Assembly (NCBI GenBank): GCA_949740725.1
Contig: CATJIO010000115.1
Location: 1 to 58,084, forward strand
DNA from: an uncultured Lachnospiraceae bacterium
GTDB lineage: Bacteria; Bacillota; Clostridia; Lachnospirales; Lachnospiraceae
Direction of reading: 5' to 3'
DNA length: 58,084 bases
The notes beneath the pieces are model-generated. The model was not told the DNA's origin. It made no database searches and was given only the letters and a program-made list of their open reading frames with translations. This document shows positions 48,441 through 57,603 of this stretch, piece after piece (position 1 is the stretch's first letter; each line of letters opens with the position of its first letter). Position numbers and translations under genes: made by a program.

Positions 48441-50435
48441 TCACTCTTCAGCTAGCGCCTCCCACACTTCATAAAGCTCTTCTAATTTCCCCTCTAATTC
48501 CTCTTTCTCCTGATTTAATTCCAACAGCCGGGAAACGTTGGTGTAGATTTCCTCCTGGGTCAGGAGGGCGTTAATTTCTCCATTCCGGGTTTCCAGCTGA
48601 TGGATCTGCTCCTCGGTCTTTTTCAAATCATTCTGCCGTTTTCGAATCCTGGCTTGCTCTTCCCGCTGGGCTTTCCAGTCCAGCTTGCCCGCGGTTTCGG
48701 AGCTTGGGGAGATGGCTGGAGTGTTTGGTAAGCTGGACTGGGAGGAGGAAGCAGTCAGTCCGGAGAGAGGGCCAGCGGCCTTTCCGCGCTGGGCGATGGC
48801 TCCATCTTGGCCGGTGTAGACCCGGGTCAGCTCTTCCTTTTTTTCCAGGTAATAGTCATAGTTTCCCAGATAATTGATGAAGGTCTGGCCGGTGAGCTCC
48901 AGGATCCTGGTGGCGGTTCTGTTGATAAAGTAGCGGTCGTGGGACACGTAGAGAACTGTACCAGTGTAATGGTTTAGGGCATCCTCCAGGATCTCTTTGG
49001 AGGTGATGTCCAGATGATTGGTAGGCTCATCCAAGATGAGGAAATTTGCCTCACTGAGCATGAGCTTGGCCAGAGAGACCCGGCCCCGCTCGCCTCCGCT
49101 TAAGTCAGAGATCCGCTTAAAGACGTCGTCCCCGGTAAAGAGAAAGGCGGCCAGCACATTCCGCACCCGGGTATTATCCATTGTTGGGTAATCGTCCTGG
49201 ATTTCGTCAAAGATGGTTTTTTCCGGATGGAGTACCTGCTGTTCCTGGTCATAGTACCCCACATGAACTTTTGAGCCGGGACGGATTTCTCCGGTATCAG
49301 CGGGAAGCATGTCCATAATGATCTTCAGCAGGGTAGACTTCCCGGTTCCGTTATTTCCGATGACGGCGATCCGTTCTCCCCGCTTGATCTCCATGTCTAC
49401 ATGGGAGAAGAGGGAAAGTGGCCCAAAGGCCTTGCTTAAATTCCGGATAGAGAGCACATCATTGCCGCTCTCAGTCCATGGCTCCAGGGTGATGGACATG
49501 GCATCATTGATTTCAACGGGCTTATCCAAAACCTCAATCTTAGCCAGCATTTTTTCCCGGCTTTCCGCCCGCTTTATGGACTTTTCCCGGTTAAAGGATT
49601 TTAGCTTGGCGATCACCTCCTGCTGATGCTTGATTTCCTGCTGCTGGTTCAGATAAGCCTTCATCTGGGCCTGACGGACCATAGCCCGTTTCTGGCTGTA
49701 GGCGTCATAGTTTCCCAGATAAACCTGGGCGCGGCCGCGCTCCAACTCCACCACCTTCTTCACCACCCGGTTTAAAAAGTAACGATCGTGGGCTACGATG
49801 ATGACGCTGCCCTTGTAGTTCAGCAGATAATTTTCCAGCCAGGCGATAGACTCCATGTCCAGGTGATTGGTGGGCTCGTCTAACAGGATAATGTCCGGAT
49901 TGGAAAGCAGAAGCTTGCCCAGGGAGACGCGTGTTTTCTGCCCTCCGGAGAGGGTGGTTACCTTCTTTTGAAATTCCTCCTCGGTAAAGCCCAGGCCTTT
50001 TAAGACACCGATGACCTCGCTTTGATAGGCATAGCCATTTTCCAGCTCGAATTGGTGATTGAGACGGCTGTATTCGGAGAGCATGGATTCTAATTCCTGG
50101 CCAGAGGCGTCTTTCATCTTTTGTTCCAATTTCCGGATCCGCTCCTCCATCTGGATAATGGGGCGCTTGATCTCCAGCACTTCGTCGTAGATAGTGCGAG
50201 AGCTCTCCAGCTCCTGGTGCTGGGCCAGATAGCCCAGGGTCTTTCCTTTGGAGACCACCACGTCCCCGGTGTCAGGGGGAATCTCTCCGATAATGATCTT
50301 TAACAGGGTGGTTTTCCCGGCGCCATTGATACCCACGATGGCAGCTTTTTCGTGTTCTTCAATGTGAAAGGAGACCTGATCCAGGATCACGTCGCTGCCA
50401 AATGCTTTTCCTATGTTATTACATGATAAAATCAT
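48441..50435 (-). CDS. ABC-F family ATPase (translation factor type, YdiF/Uup-like)
   Basis: 664 residues with two ATPase cassettes and no membrane segment. Cassette 1: Walker A GINGAGKTTLL, signature LSGGQKTRVSLG, LLDEPTNHLDMESI. Cassette 2: GNNGTGKSTLL, LSGGERGRVSLA, ILDEPTNHLDITSK. An inter-domain linker rich in Arg, Lys and Gln (residues about 240-310) reaches the ribosome in this family. A C-terminal coiled coil (EEQARIRKRQNDLKKTEEQI) follows a Ser/Ala/Gly/Pro-rich linker. ABC-F proteins free stalled ribosomes or confer antibiotic resistance; this is closest to the housekeeping YdiF/YfmR/Uup kind by layout. Ribosome site GGGAGGAA. Confidence 0.93.
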   Translation of the reverse strand: MILSCNNIGKAFGSDVILDQVSFHIEEHEKAAIVGINGAGKTTLLKIIIGEIPPDTGDVVVSKGKTLGYLAQHQELESSRTIYDEVLEIKRPIIQMEERIRKLEQKMKDASGQELESMLSEYSRLNHQFELENGYAYQSEVIGVLKGLGFTEEEFQKKVTTLSGGQKTRVSLGKLLLSNPDIILLDEPTNHLDMESIAWLENYLLNYKGSVIIVAHDRYFLNRVVKKVVELERGRAQVYLGNYDAYSQKRAMVRQAQMKAYLNQQQEIKHQQEVIAKLKSFNREKSIKRAESREKMLAKIEVLDKPVEINDAMSITLEPWTESGNDVLSIRNLSKAFGPLSLFSHVDMEIKRGERIAVIGNNGTGKSTLLKIIMDMLPADTGEIRPGSKVHVGYYDQEQQVLHPEKTIFDEIQDDYPTMDNTRVRNVLAAFLFTGDDVFKRISDLSGGERGRVSLAKLMLSEANFLILDEPTNHLDITSKEILEDALNHYTGTVLYVSHDRYFINRTATRILELTGQTFINYLGNYDYYLEKKEELTRVYTGQDGAIAQRGKAAGPLSGLTASSSQSSLPNTPAISPSSETAGKLDWKAQREEQARIRKRQNDLKKTEEQIHQLETRNGEINALLTQEEIYTNVSRLLELNQEKEELEGKLEELYEVWEALAEE

Positions 50436-50520
50436 GAAATTCCTCCCGATTGGCTTTTAATGTATATGTTGTATACAAAAAAATAGCGTATTAAAAAAAT
50501 ACAAGAAAAATAGTATTAAT

Positions 50521-50549
50521 AGTATAATATAAACGGTAAATATTTGCAA
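50521..50549 (-). promoter_or_regulatory. Promoter of the ABC-F gene
   Basis: On the minus strand TTGCAA (50544-50549), 17-base spacer, TATACT (50521-50526). The leader is AT-rich with small dyads (GTATA/TATAC near 50462-50476). Confidence 0.65.
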
Positions 50550-50564
50550 GAATTGAAAATTCGT

Positions 50565-50593
50565 TTGACAACGTTTTCACACACATCTATAAT
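50565..50593 (+). promoter_or_regulatory. Promoter of rex with an overlapping cre-like site
   Basis: Perfect TTGACA (50565-50570), 17-base spacer, perfect TATAAT (50588-50593). TGACAACGTTTTCA (50566-50579) fits the CcpA cre pattern TGNNANCGNWNNCA and covers the -35 box, so catabolite repression is plausible. Confidence 0.8.
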
Positions 50594-50613
50594 AGGGGGA
50601 GAAGGATGAGGGG

Positions 50614-51279
50614 GTGAAATACTTGGAGCGGAAAGAAATTTCGAAAGCAGTGATTTCCAGGCTGCCCCGGTATTACCGGTATTTAGGGGAATTGCTGGAG
50701 GACGGGGTGGAGCGCATTTCTTCTAATGATTTAAGCGCAAGGATGAAAGTCACTGCTTCGCAGATTCGCCAGGACTTGAATAATTTCGGTGGGTTTGGGC
50801 AGCAGGGATATGGATATAACGTCAAGTACCTGTATGCGGAAATCGCGAAAATTTTAGGGATTGACCGGCAGCATAATCTAATCATTATCGGCGCTGGCAA
50901 CCTGGGGCAGGCGATTGCCAATTATGCAAATTTTGAGAAGCGGGGTTTTATGATCAAGGGGATGTTTGATATTAATCCCAGATTGATCGGGCTGGTGGTG
51001 CGGGGAATTGAGATCCGGGGTGTGGAGGACTTGGAGAAGTTTATTGTGGAGAATGAAGTCCAGATTGCCGCCTTAACGATTCCCAAGACCAAGGCGCCAG
51101 AGATTGCAGACCGCTTGGTGCAGGCTGGGATCAAGGCTATATGGAACTTTGCCCATGTAGATCTGCAGGTTCCTGAGGATGTGGTGGTGGAAAATGTGCA
51201 TTTGTCCGAAAGCCTGATGCAGCTTTCTTATCGGGTATGCAGTATGCAGGATGCAGTGACGGATAGTCATAAAGAATAA
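50614..51279 (+). CDS. rex: Redox-sensing transcriptional repressor Rex
   Basis: 221 residues from GTG 50614 (AAGGA 7 bases upstream). TTG 50623 with GAGGG before it would give MERKEISKAVI and is a fair alternative. N-terminal winged helix (ISKAVISRLPRYYRYL, RMKVTASQIRQDLNNFGGFGQQGYGY) and a Rossmann domain (LIIIGAGNLGQAIANY) that senses NADH/NAD. Rex represses fermentative and NADH-consuming genes when NADH is low. In this window the CODH/FNOR and glycerol genes are possible targets, but I find no complete Rex operator before them. Confidence 0.97.
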   Translation: MKYLERKEISKAVISRLPRYYRYLGELLEDGVERISSNDLSARMKVTASQIRQDLNNFGGFGQQGYGYNVKYLYAEIAKILGIDRQHNLIIIGAGNLGQAIANYANFEKRGFMIKGMFDINPRLIGLVVRGIEIRGVEDLEKFIVENEVQIAALTIPKTKAPEIADRLVQAGIKAIWNFAHVDLQVPEDVVVENVHLSESLMQLSYRVCSMQDAVTDSHKE

Positions 51280-51292
51280 GTAAGCTTGAGTT

Positions 51293-51336
51293 AGCCGGCA
51301 GGCAAGGGGGATAGCCGTTTGCCTTGCTGGCTTTCT
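51293..51336 (+). terminator. Terminator of rex
   Basis: AGCCGGC-AGGCAA (51293-51305) pairs, with one mismatch, with TTGCCTTGCTGGCT, then TTCTCATTTC. Confidence 0.65.
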
Positions 51337-51344
51337 CATTTCAT

Positions 51345-51374
51345 TTGGGAAAAATGCGCCTTATGAGATAAAAT
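51345..51374 (+). promoter_or_regulatory. Putative promoter of nnr
   Basis: TTGGGA (51345-51350), 18-base spacer, TAAAAT (51369-51374). Confidence 0.45.
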
Positions 51375-51468
51375 CCTAAGAAGGATGTGTTGGCTGGCGT
51401 ATAAGGGATATGGCTGCTTAGGCAGCCCAAAGACGGGGATGATAGGTTTAGAGACAGGAGGGATGGGA

Positions 51469-53007
51469 ATGAGAGCACTGCTAACAGGACAGCAGATGAA
51501 GGAGATAGACCAGATTACCATTGAGAAGATCGGGATTCCGTCTATGGTTTTGATGGAGCGGGCGGCTATGGCTGTGGCAGAGGAGGTAAAGAAGCGGTCG
51601 AAGGGGGATGAGCGGATCTGGTGCGTGTGCGGATGTGGAAACAATGGGGCTGACGGTATAGCTGTGGCCAGGATCCTTTCCCAGGCCAGCTATTCGGTAA
51701 CGGTAATGATTCTGGGGGAACGCTTAAAGGGGACCAAAGAGTTTCAGCAGCAGGCAGCTATCGCAGAGAAGCTGGGGATCCGTTTGATGGATGTGGGGGA
51801 CTCCCCGGAGTTTTTCCAGGTATTTTCCAAGGGCTGCGATGTGGTCATTGACGCGATGTTTGGAGTGGGCTTATCCCGGGCAGTAGAAGGGCGGTATCGG
51901 ACATTTCTGGAGCAGCTTTCCGCGATAAGCCGGAAGCTGACGGTGGCGGTGGATATTCCCTCAGGCATCAGCAGTGAAGGAGGCCAGGTACTTGGGACAG
52001 CTCTCAGGGCAGATGTCACGGTCACCTTCGGGTGGGAAAAGCTGGGGACTGTTCTGTATCCAGGAAGAACCTATGCCGGGGAAGTGGTGATTGCGGATAT
52101 CGGCTTTCCCAAGGCCGCATTGTCTCTGGCTGAGGAGATGGGGGCAGGCGAAGTCTGGACCTTTGCCTGCGAGAGAGAGGATGTGAAACGGATTCCTTCC
52201 CGTCCCCCTTATTCCAATAAGGGGACTTTTGGCAGGGTTTTAATCGCTGCTGGTTCGAAAAATATGGGAGGGGCAGCCTATTTCAGCGCCCTGGCTGCCT
52301 ACCGGACCGGAGCCGGACTGGTGAAGGTGCTGACCGTGGAGGAGAACAGAGCCGCACTGCAGACCCTTCTTCCGGAGGCGGTGCTGGCAGTCTATGATCC
52401 GGAGCGCATGGCCAGGGAGCCGGTGTATTACCGGGAATGGCTGGAGCAAGAGTGCGGATGGGCGGATGTGGTAGTTTTAGGGCCAGGCCTTGGACGGGAG
52501 ACATATGTAGAATATCTGGTGGAAATGCTTTTGACAGCAGCCTGCAGCCCGATGATTATCGATGCGGACGCATTGAATATTATTGCGGCCAATCCCCACA
52601 TGACCAAGTATTTTACCGAGAATATTGTTATCACTCCCCATCTGGGCGAGATGGCCCGCCTGACAGGGGAGACTATCGGGGAAATCCGACGGAATTTGAT
52701 TCTTGCGGCCAGGGAATATGCCCTTCGGTTTGGGATTACCTGCGTGTTAAAGGACGCGGCCACGGTGATCGCGTTGCGGGACGGCCGGGTATTTATCAAT
52801 GTGAGCGGCAACAGCGCCATGGCAAAGGGAGGAACGGGAGATGTGCTCACCGGGGTGCTGGCTGGCCTGATTGCTCAAGGAATGGAGGAAGGGGAGAGCG
52901 CGGTGCTGGGAACCTTTCTTCACGGCGCAGCCGGGGATACTTATGGGGAAGAGAAGGGAGAGTATGGCCTTCTTGCCAGGGAGTTAGCGGACTGGATTTG
53001 GCGATAA
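51469..53007 (+). CDS. nnr: Bifunctional NAD(P)H-hydrate epimerase/dehydratase
   Basis: 512 residues from ATG 51469, 7 bases after AGGAGG (51456-51461); a frame from 51385 lacks a ribosome site. N-terminal YjeF_N epimerase domain (MRALLTGQQMKEIDQ, CGCGNNGADGIAVAR) and a C-terminal ribokinase-like dehydratase domain (NKGTFGRVLIAAGSKNMGGAA, VVLGPGLGR, TPHLGEMARLTG, AKGGTGDVLTGVLAG). Repairs damaged NAD(P)H hydrates. Upstream of alr, a common Firmicutes order. Confidence 0.95.
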   Translation: MRALLTGQQMKEIDQITIEKIGIPSMVLMERAAMAVAEEVKKRSKGDERIWCVCGCGNNGADGIAVARILSQASYSVTVMILGERLKGTKEFQQQAAIAEKLGIRLMDVGDSPEFFQVFSKGCDVVIDAMFGVGLSRAVEGRYRTFLEQLSAISRKLTVAVDIPSGISSEGGQVLGTALRADVTVTFGWEKLGTVLYPGRTYAGEVVIADIGFPKAALSLAEEMGAGEVWTFACEREDVKRIPSRPPYSNKGTFGRVLIAAGSKNMGGAAYFSALAAYRTGAGLVKVLTVEENRAALQTLLPEAVLAVYDPERMAREPVYYREWLEQECGWADVVVLGPGLGRETYVEYLVEMLLTAACSPMIIDADALNIIAANPHMTKYFTENIVITPHLGEMARLTGETIGEIRRNLILAAREYALRFGITCVLKDAATVIALRDGRVFINVSGNSAMAKGGTGDVLTGVLAGLIAQGMEEGESAVLGTFLHGAAGDTYGEEKGEYGLLARELADWIWR

Positions 53008-53093
53008 ACTGTAGGAAGAAAACTGCCCGACGGCTGGTCCGTTTGCACAGATATTAAGGAGGCGGACGATATTCATCGTCCAAAGGAGAAGAA

Positions 53094-54275
53094 ATGGAAG
53101 AGTACAAGAGAGTATATGCGGCGATTGATTTAGATGCGGTAAAAAGCAATATGGAGGCAATGGAGAAGGCGCTTCCCCAGAAGGCGGGGATCATCGGTGT
53201 GGTGAAGACGGACGGATATGGCCACGGGGCAGTGCCTGTGGCTCAGGCAATCAGGGAGCAGGTGAAGGGGTATGCAGTAGCTACGCCAGAGGAGGGGTTG
53301 ATCCTGCGTCGGCACGGCATCACAAAGCCGATTTTGGTGTTGGGCCCGGTGCCGGAGTGTAGCTATCCGGAGATGATCCGCCATCAGCTTCGCCCGCCTA
53401 TGTTTGAGCGGGAGAGTGTGGAGCGGTTTCACCAGGCGGCGTTGGAACTAGGGGTGCGGGCGCCCATCCATCTGGCTGTGGACACAGGGATGAGTCGCAT
53501 CGGTATGAAGCCGGATGAAGCTTCCGCGGACATGGTAAAGGGGTTTGCGGCGCTCCCTGCTATTGAGTTGGAGGGGATATTCACCCATTTTGCCACAGCG
53601 GATGAGAGGGATAAGAGGAAAACCTTGGTTCAGCTGAAGAAATACCTGGATTTTGACGCGATGCTGATCGCGCGGGGGGTGGACATTCCCCAAAAACACT
53701 GTGCGAATAGCGCCGGGATTCTGGAGTCTCTTGGCACAGGCTGCAATCTGGTGCGGGCGGGGATTTCCATCTATGGTATGTATCCTTCTGACCAGGTAGG
53801 ACGGGATTCGGTAAAGCTTCGCCCGGCTATGGAACTGAAGGCCTTTATCACTTATGTGAAGACTATAGAACCAGGCACGGAGGTGAGCTATGGGGGCGCC
53901 TTTACTGCTGAGAGAAAGATGCGGATTGCCACTATTCCGGTAGGCTACGGGGATGGATATCCCAGGAACCTTTCCCAGAAGGGGTGGGTGCTGATTCGGG
54001 GAAGACGAGCGCCTATCTTAGGACGGGTTTGCATGGATCAGTTCATGGTGGATGTGACGGAAATTACCGGAGTGCAAGCGGGAGATTTGGCCACCCTTAT
54101 GGGGAAAGACGGCAGCGAGGAGATTTTGGCTGAGGATCTGGCCAGACTCAGCGGTGGCTTTCACTATGAAATTGTCTGCGGTATCGGAAAGAGGGTTCCC
54201 AGGGTATATTTGTCGGGAGGCCGCATTGTGGGCAAAAAGGATTATTTTCAGGATACCTATGAAGAATTACCGTAA
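53094..54275 (+). CDS. alr: Alanine racemase
   Basis: 393 residues behind AAAGGAGAAG. PLP-lysine motif GVVKTDGYGHG, the barrel motifs ELEGIFTHFATAD and HCANSAGIL, and the catalytic-Tyr region IPVGYGDGYPR. Interconverts L- and D-alanine for peptidoglycan and teichoic acid. The usual VKADAYGHG is VKTDGYGHG here, still with Lys and Tyr. Confidence 0.96.
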   Translation: MEEYKRVYAAIDLDAVKSNMEAMEKALPQKAGIIGVVKTDGYGHGAVPVAQAIREQVKGYAVATPEEGLILRRHGITKPILVLGPVPECSYPEMIRHQLRPPMFERESVERFHQAALELGVRAPIHLAVDTGMSRIGMKPDEASADMVKGFAALPAIELEGIFTHFATADERDKRKTLVQLKKYLDFDAMLIARGVDIPQKHCANSAGILESLGTGCNLVRAGISIYGMYPSDQVGRDSVKLRPAMELKAFITYVKTIEPGTEVSYGGAFTAERKMRIATIPVGYGDGYPRNLSQKGWVLIRGRRAPILGRVCMDQFMVDVTEITGVQAGDLATLMGKDGSEEILAEDLARLSGGFHYEIVCGIGKRVPRVYLSGGRIVGKKDYFQDTYEELP

Positions 54276-54360
54276 CCGTAAATCTTTGCATATCATAATG
54301 TATAAGAGGTGAAAATCGGGCGATAATACCTTTAGAATGATGATATGGAGAGTGAAAGCG

Positions 54361-54705
54361 ATGATTAGACGAGGCGATGTGTTTTACGCAGACTTACGGC
54401 CGGTAGTTGGCTCAGAGCAGGGGGGCATCCGGCCGGTTTTAATCATACAAAATGATGTGGGAAACCGGCACAGCCCTACGGTAATCTGTGCTGCCATTAC
54501 ATCGAAAATGAATAAAGCCAAGTTGCCCACTCATGTGGAAATGGACATCAGACGTTGTGATATGATAAAGGATTCGGTTATTCTTCTGGAGCAGTTGCGG
54601 ACCATTGATAAGATGCGTTTAAAAGAAAAGATCTGCCATATTGATGACGGGCTTCTGGAAAAGGTAAATGCTGCATTGATGGTAAGTCTTGAAATATCTA
54701 CATAG
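54361..54705 (+). CDS. MazF/EndoA-type mRNA interferase, no adjacent antitoxin
   Basis: 114 residues from ATG 54361, GGAGAG upstream; ATG 54337 is in frame but extends into non-conserved sequence. [30 protein letters not shown] is the PemK/MazF signature (split here: [25 protein letters not shown]), followed by [13 protein letters not shown] and [13 protein letters not shown]. It cleaves mRNA at short sites. In Bacillus the order is alr-ndoAI-ndoA; here only 85 bases separate alr from the toxin, too few for the about 90-residue antitoxin. Confidence 0.93.
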   Translation: MIRRGDVFYADLRPVVGSEQGGIRPVLIIQNDVGNRHSPTVICAAITSKMNKAKLPTHVEMDIRRCDMIKDSVILLEQLRTIDKMRLKEKICHIDDGLLEKVNAALMVSLEIST

Positions 54706-54712
54706 ACGAACC

Positions 54713-54741
54713 TTGACGAATGAAGCGTAAGATGGTATGAT
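54713..54741 (+). promoter_or_regulatory. Promoter of the CNNM-MATE unit
   Basis: TTGACG (54713-54718), 17-base spacer, TATGAT (54736-54741), 83 bases before the start. Confidence 0.7.
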
Positions 54742-54823
54742 GTTACCGTTTATTAGTGTTTACAGATGTTTTCTGTGAGTAAAAGTCAGACTTACAGGCA
54801 GTAAAAGGAGAAGAGAACATTTC

Positions 54824-56191
54824 ATGGATGATGATTATTTGCCGCTCAGCTTGTTATTGCTGGTCGGCTTTATCTTGTTGGAGGCTTGCTTTTATGGGTT
54901 TGGCGCTGCCATACAGAGCGTGAATGCAGGAAAGCTGGAACAGGATATGGAGAACGGGAGCAGGAGGGCGGCCAGACTGCTTCGAGTAATTGACCGGCCG
55001 GGCCGGTTTGTAAATACCATTCAGATAATGACCCACTTAATCGGCATGATCACCGGGGCATATCTGCTGGTGACTCTCCGGTTTCAGCTGGAGCGGATTT
55101 TGAGTGGAAACAGTCTGCTATCCGGACGGAGGCCTTTTAGCCAGGGGCTGGCCGCTGTGGCCGCGGTTTTACTTCTGCTAGTGGTTCTGGTGAGCTTTGG
55201 AATTATTATTCCCAAACAATGCGCCAGGAAAAAGCCGGAGGCCTGGGCCTACAGGCTTTTTCCTGCCGTGATGGGGGCTGTTGGCCTGTGCCTTCCTTTA
55301 ATCGCCTTGATTGACGGGATCTGCTGGCTGACCCTACGGCTCTTCGGCATGGATTTAAGTAGCGGGGAAGAGAATGTAACGGAAGAGGACATTATGTCCA
55401 TGGTAAATGAAGGGCATGAGCAAGGGGTAGTGGAGGAGGATGAGGCGAAGATGATCACCAATATCTTCCAGCTCAATGACAAGGAAGCTCACGATATCAT
55501 GACCCACCGGACTAACCTGAACGCGCTGGAGTGCCATATGACTTTGGGGGAGGCAGTGGACTTTATCCTGAAGGAGGGAAATAATTCCCGCTATCCCGTA
55601 TACGAGCAGGATCTGGATAATATTGTGGGGCTTCTGTACATGAAAGATGCCCTGCTTTACGCAGATAATGAGGAGAACCGGGGCAAGGAGCTTGCCGCCC
55701 TTTCCGGTATTTTGCGGGAGGCCTATTTTATCCCGGAGACCAGAAATATCGATACCCTGTTCCGACAGATGCAGGAAGAGAAACGACATATGGTGATCGT
55801 GGTGGACGAGTACGGGCAGACCGCCGGAATTGTTACCATGGAGGATATTCTGGAAGAGATCGTGGGAAATATCATGGACGAGTACGACGAAGAGGAAGAG
55901 CTGATCACCCGGCAGCCAGATGGAAGCGTGGTGATCGCTGGCATGACTAGGCTGGAGGATGTGGAAGAGGCCCTCTCCATCACCTTTGACCAGGAGGATT
56001 CGGATACATATGACACCTTGAACGGATTCCTGATTTCGAAATTGAACCGGATTCCGGAGGAAGGGGAGGAATTGGAGCTGGAGTATCAGGGCTATCAGTT
56101 CCATGTGCTGAAAGTGGAAAATAAAATGATACATTCCGTGAGGGCCTGCTCCCTTCCGGAACAGGAACAGATGAAAGAAGGAATAGAATGA
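54824..56191 (+). CDS. CNNM/CorC (hemolysin-type) membrane protein with CBS domains
   Basis: 455 residues. N-terminal DUF21/CNNM membrane domain with four helices (about 1-185), then the hinge EEDIMSMVNEGHEQGVVEEDE and IMTHRTNLNAL. A CBS pair follows with SRYPVYEQDLDNIVGLLYMKD and MVIVVDEYGQTAGIVTMEDILEEIVGNI. The C-terminal CorC_HlyC domain is DGSVVIAGMTRLEDVEE. Relatives export Mg2+ or Na+/Co2+; substrate not fixed. Its TGA overlaps the ATG of the MATE gene. Confidence 0.92.
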   Translation: MDDDYLPLSLLLLVGFILLEACFYGFGAAIQSVNAGKLEQDMENGSRRAARLLRVIDRPGRFVNTIQIMTHLIGMITGAYLLVTLRFQLERILSGNSLLSGRRPFSQGLAAVAAVLLLLVVLVSFGIIIPKQCARKKPEAWAYRLFPAVMGAVGLCLPLIALIDGICWLTLRLFGMDLSSGEENVTEEDIMSMVNEGHEQGVVEEDEAKMITNIFQLNDKEAHDIMTHRTNLNALECHMTLGEAVDFILKEGNNSRYPVYEQDLDNIVGLLYMKDALLYADNEENRGKELAALSGILREAYFIPETRNIDTLFRQMQEEKRHMVIVVDEYGQTAGIVTMEDILEEIVGNIMDEYDEEEELITRQPDGSVVIAGMTRLEDVEEALSITFDQEDSDTYDTLNGFLISKLNRIPEEGEELELEYQGYQFHVLKVENKMIHSVRACSLPEQEQMKEGIE

Positions 56192-57603
56192 CAATAGGAC
56201 TGCTGCAAGATACGAGGGATATGCTTAATGACAGGATATTTTTGGGGAAAGCGTTGAAGATAGCCTGTCCGGTAGCTATGCAGGGAATGCTGAATACGGT
56301 AGTCAATCTGGTGGATACGATGATGATCGGTACTCTGGGCGAGACAGCCATCGCGGCAGTGGGACTGGCAAATAAGGTGTTTTTCGTGTTTAACCTTCTG
56401 GTATTTGGAGTGGTGAGCGGCGGGGGAATCCTAGCCGCTCAGTACTGGGGAAACCAGGACGTGAAAAATATCCGGAAAGTAATGGGTCTGTCGCTGATGA
56501 TCGCTTTGGGGGGAGCCCTTCTTTTTTTATCCGCAGGACTTATGAATCCCATGGGAGTGATGAGCATTTTTACTGAGAGTAAGGCCAGCATCCACTTGGG
56601 AGCTGCCTATCTGACCATCGCTGTGCTTTCCTACCCATTTACAGCGGTGACCAATGTTTTTGTGGCCATGCTTCGGGCAGTGGGACAGGTGAAGGCTCCT
56701 GTGATAACCAGCTGTATGGCCATTGTAGTGAATATTGTGCTGAATGCACTGCTGATCTTCCCGGAAAGGACAGTGGCCTTGTTTGGAATTTCCTTTGTGA
56801 TGCCTGGCATGGGTCTGGGCGTGGTGGGAGCCGCCATCGCCACTCTTTCTGCCAGGATTCTGGAAATGCTGGTGCTGGTTTCGGTTACCTATTATCAGAA
56901 ATGGCCGGTGGCCGCCAGGATATCGGAGATGCTGGGATATTCTGGGGCGTTTATGAGGCAGTTCATCCGGACAGCCGCGCCAGTGATAATCAATGAATTT
57001 ATGTGGGGGCTGGGAACCACCATGTATTCCCTGGCCTACGGCCGTATGGGGGATAATGCGGTGGCGGCCATTACCATTGCCGCCACCATACAGGATATTG
57101 TAGTGGTTCTGTTCCAGGGATTGAGCGCGGCTACTGCCGTGATTCTGGGGAATGAGATGGGGGCCGGAAAACTCAAGCAGGCGGAGCGGTATGCAACCTT
57201 TTTCTTCCTGCTTCAATTTCTGGTTACCCTGGCCGGAGCCGCGGTGATCGTGGCCGGGCGCTGGTACATGATCGGTTGGTATCGGATTACGCCCCAGGTG
57301 GCCCAGGATGTGAGTCAGCTGATTCTGATTTTTGCCGCCTATATGCCCGCCAAGATGTTTAATTACATTAATGTGGTAGGTGTGCTGCGAAGCGGAGGGG
57401 ACACGAAGATGTGCCTTTTTCTGGATACCAGCGGCGTGTGGTTCATCGGCGTTCCTCTGGCATTTTTGGGCGGCCTGGTGTGGAAGCTTTCTATCTGCCA
57501 GGTGTATGCGCTGGTGCTGTTGGAGGAGATCTATAAGATGACGCTGGGATATTGGCGTTACCGGCAGAAAAAATGGTTGAAAAATCTGGCGGTGGAGATA
57601 TAG
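56188..57603 (+). CDS. MATE family efflux transporter
   Basis: 471 residues with about twelve membrane helices in two halves. N-terminal KALKIACPVAMQGMLNTVVNLVDTMMIG and the second-half equivalent APVIINEFMWGLGTTMYSLAYGRMG are MATE signatures. Exchanges Na+ or H+ for organic cations, drugs or metabolites. Starts by 4-base overlap (ATGA) with the CNNM gene; ATG 56221 is an alternative that removes 11 residues. Confidence 0.93.
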   Translation: MTIGLLQDTRDMLNDRIFLGKALKIACPVAMQGMLNTVVNLVDTMMIGTLGETAIAAVGLANKVFFVFNLLVFGVVSGGGILAAQYWGNQDVKNIRKVMGLSLMIALGGALLFLSAGLMNPMGVMSIFTESKASIHLGAAYLTIAVLSYPFTAVTNVFVAMLRAVGQVKAPVITSCMAIVVNIVLNALLIFPERTVALFGISFVMPGMGLGVVGAAIATLSARILEMLVLVSVTYYQKWPVAARISEMLGYSGAFMRQFIRTAAPVIINEFMWGLGTTMYSLAYGRMGDNAVAAITIAATIQDIVVVLFQGLSAATAVILGNEMGAGKLKQAERYATFFFLLQFLVTLAGAAVIVAGRWYMIGWYRITPQVAQDVSQLILIFAAYMPAKMFNYINVVGVLRSGGDTKMCLFLDTSGVWFIGVPLAFLGGLVWKLSICQVYALVLLEEIYKMTLGYWRYRQKKWLKNLAVEI

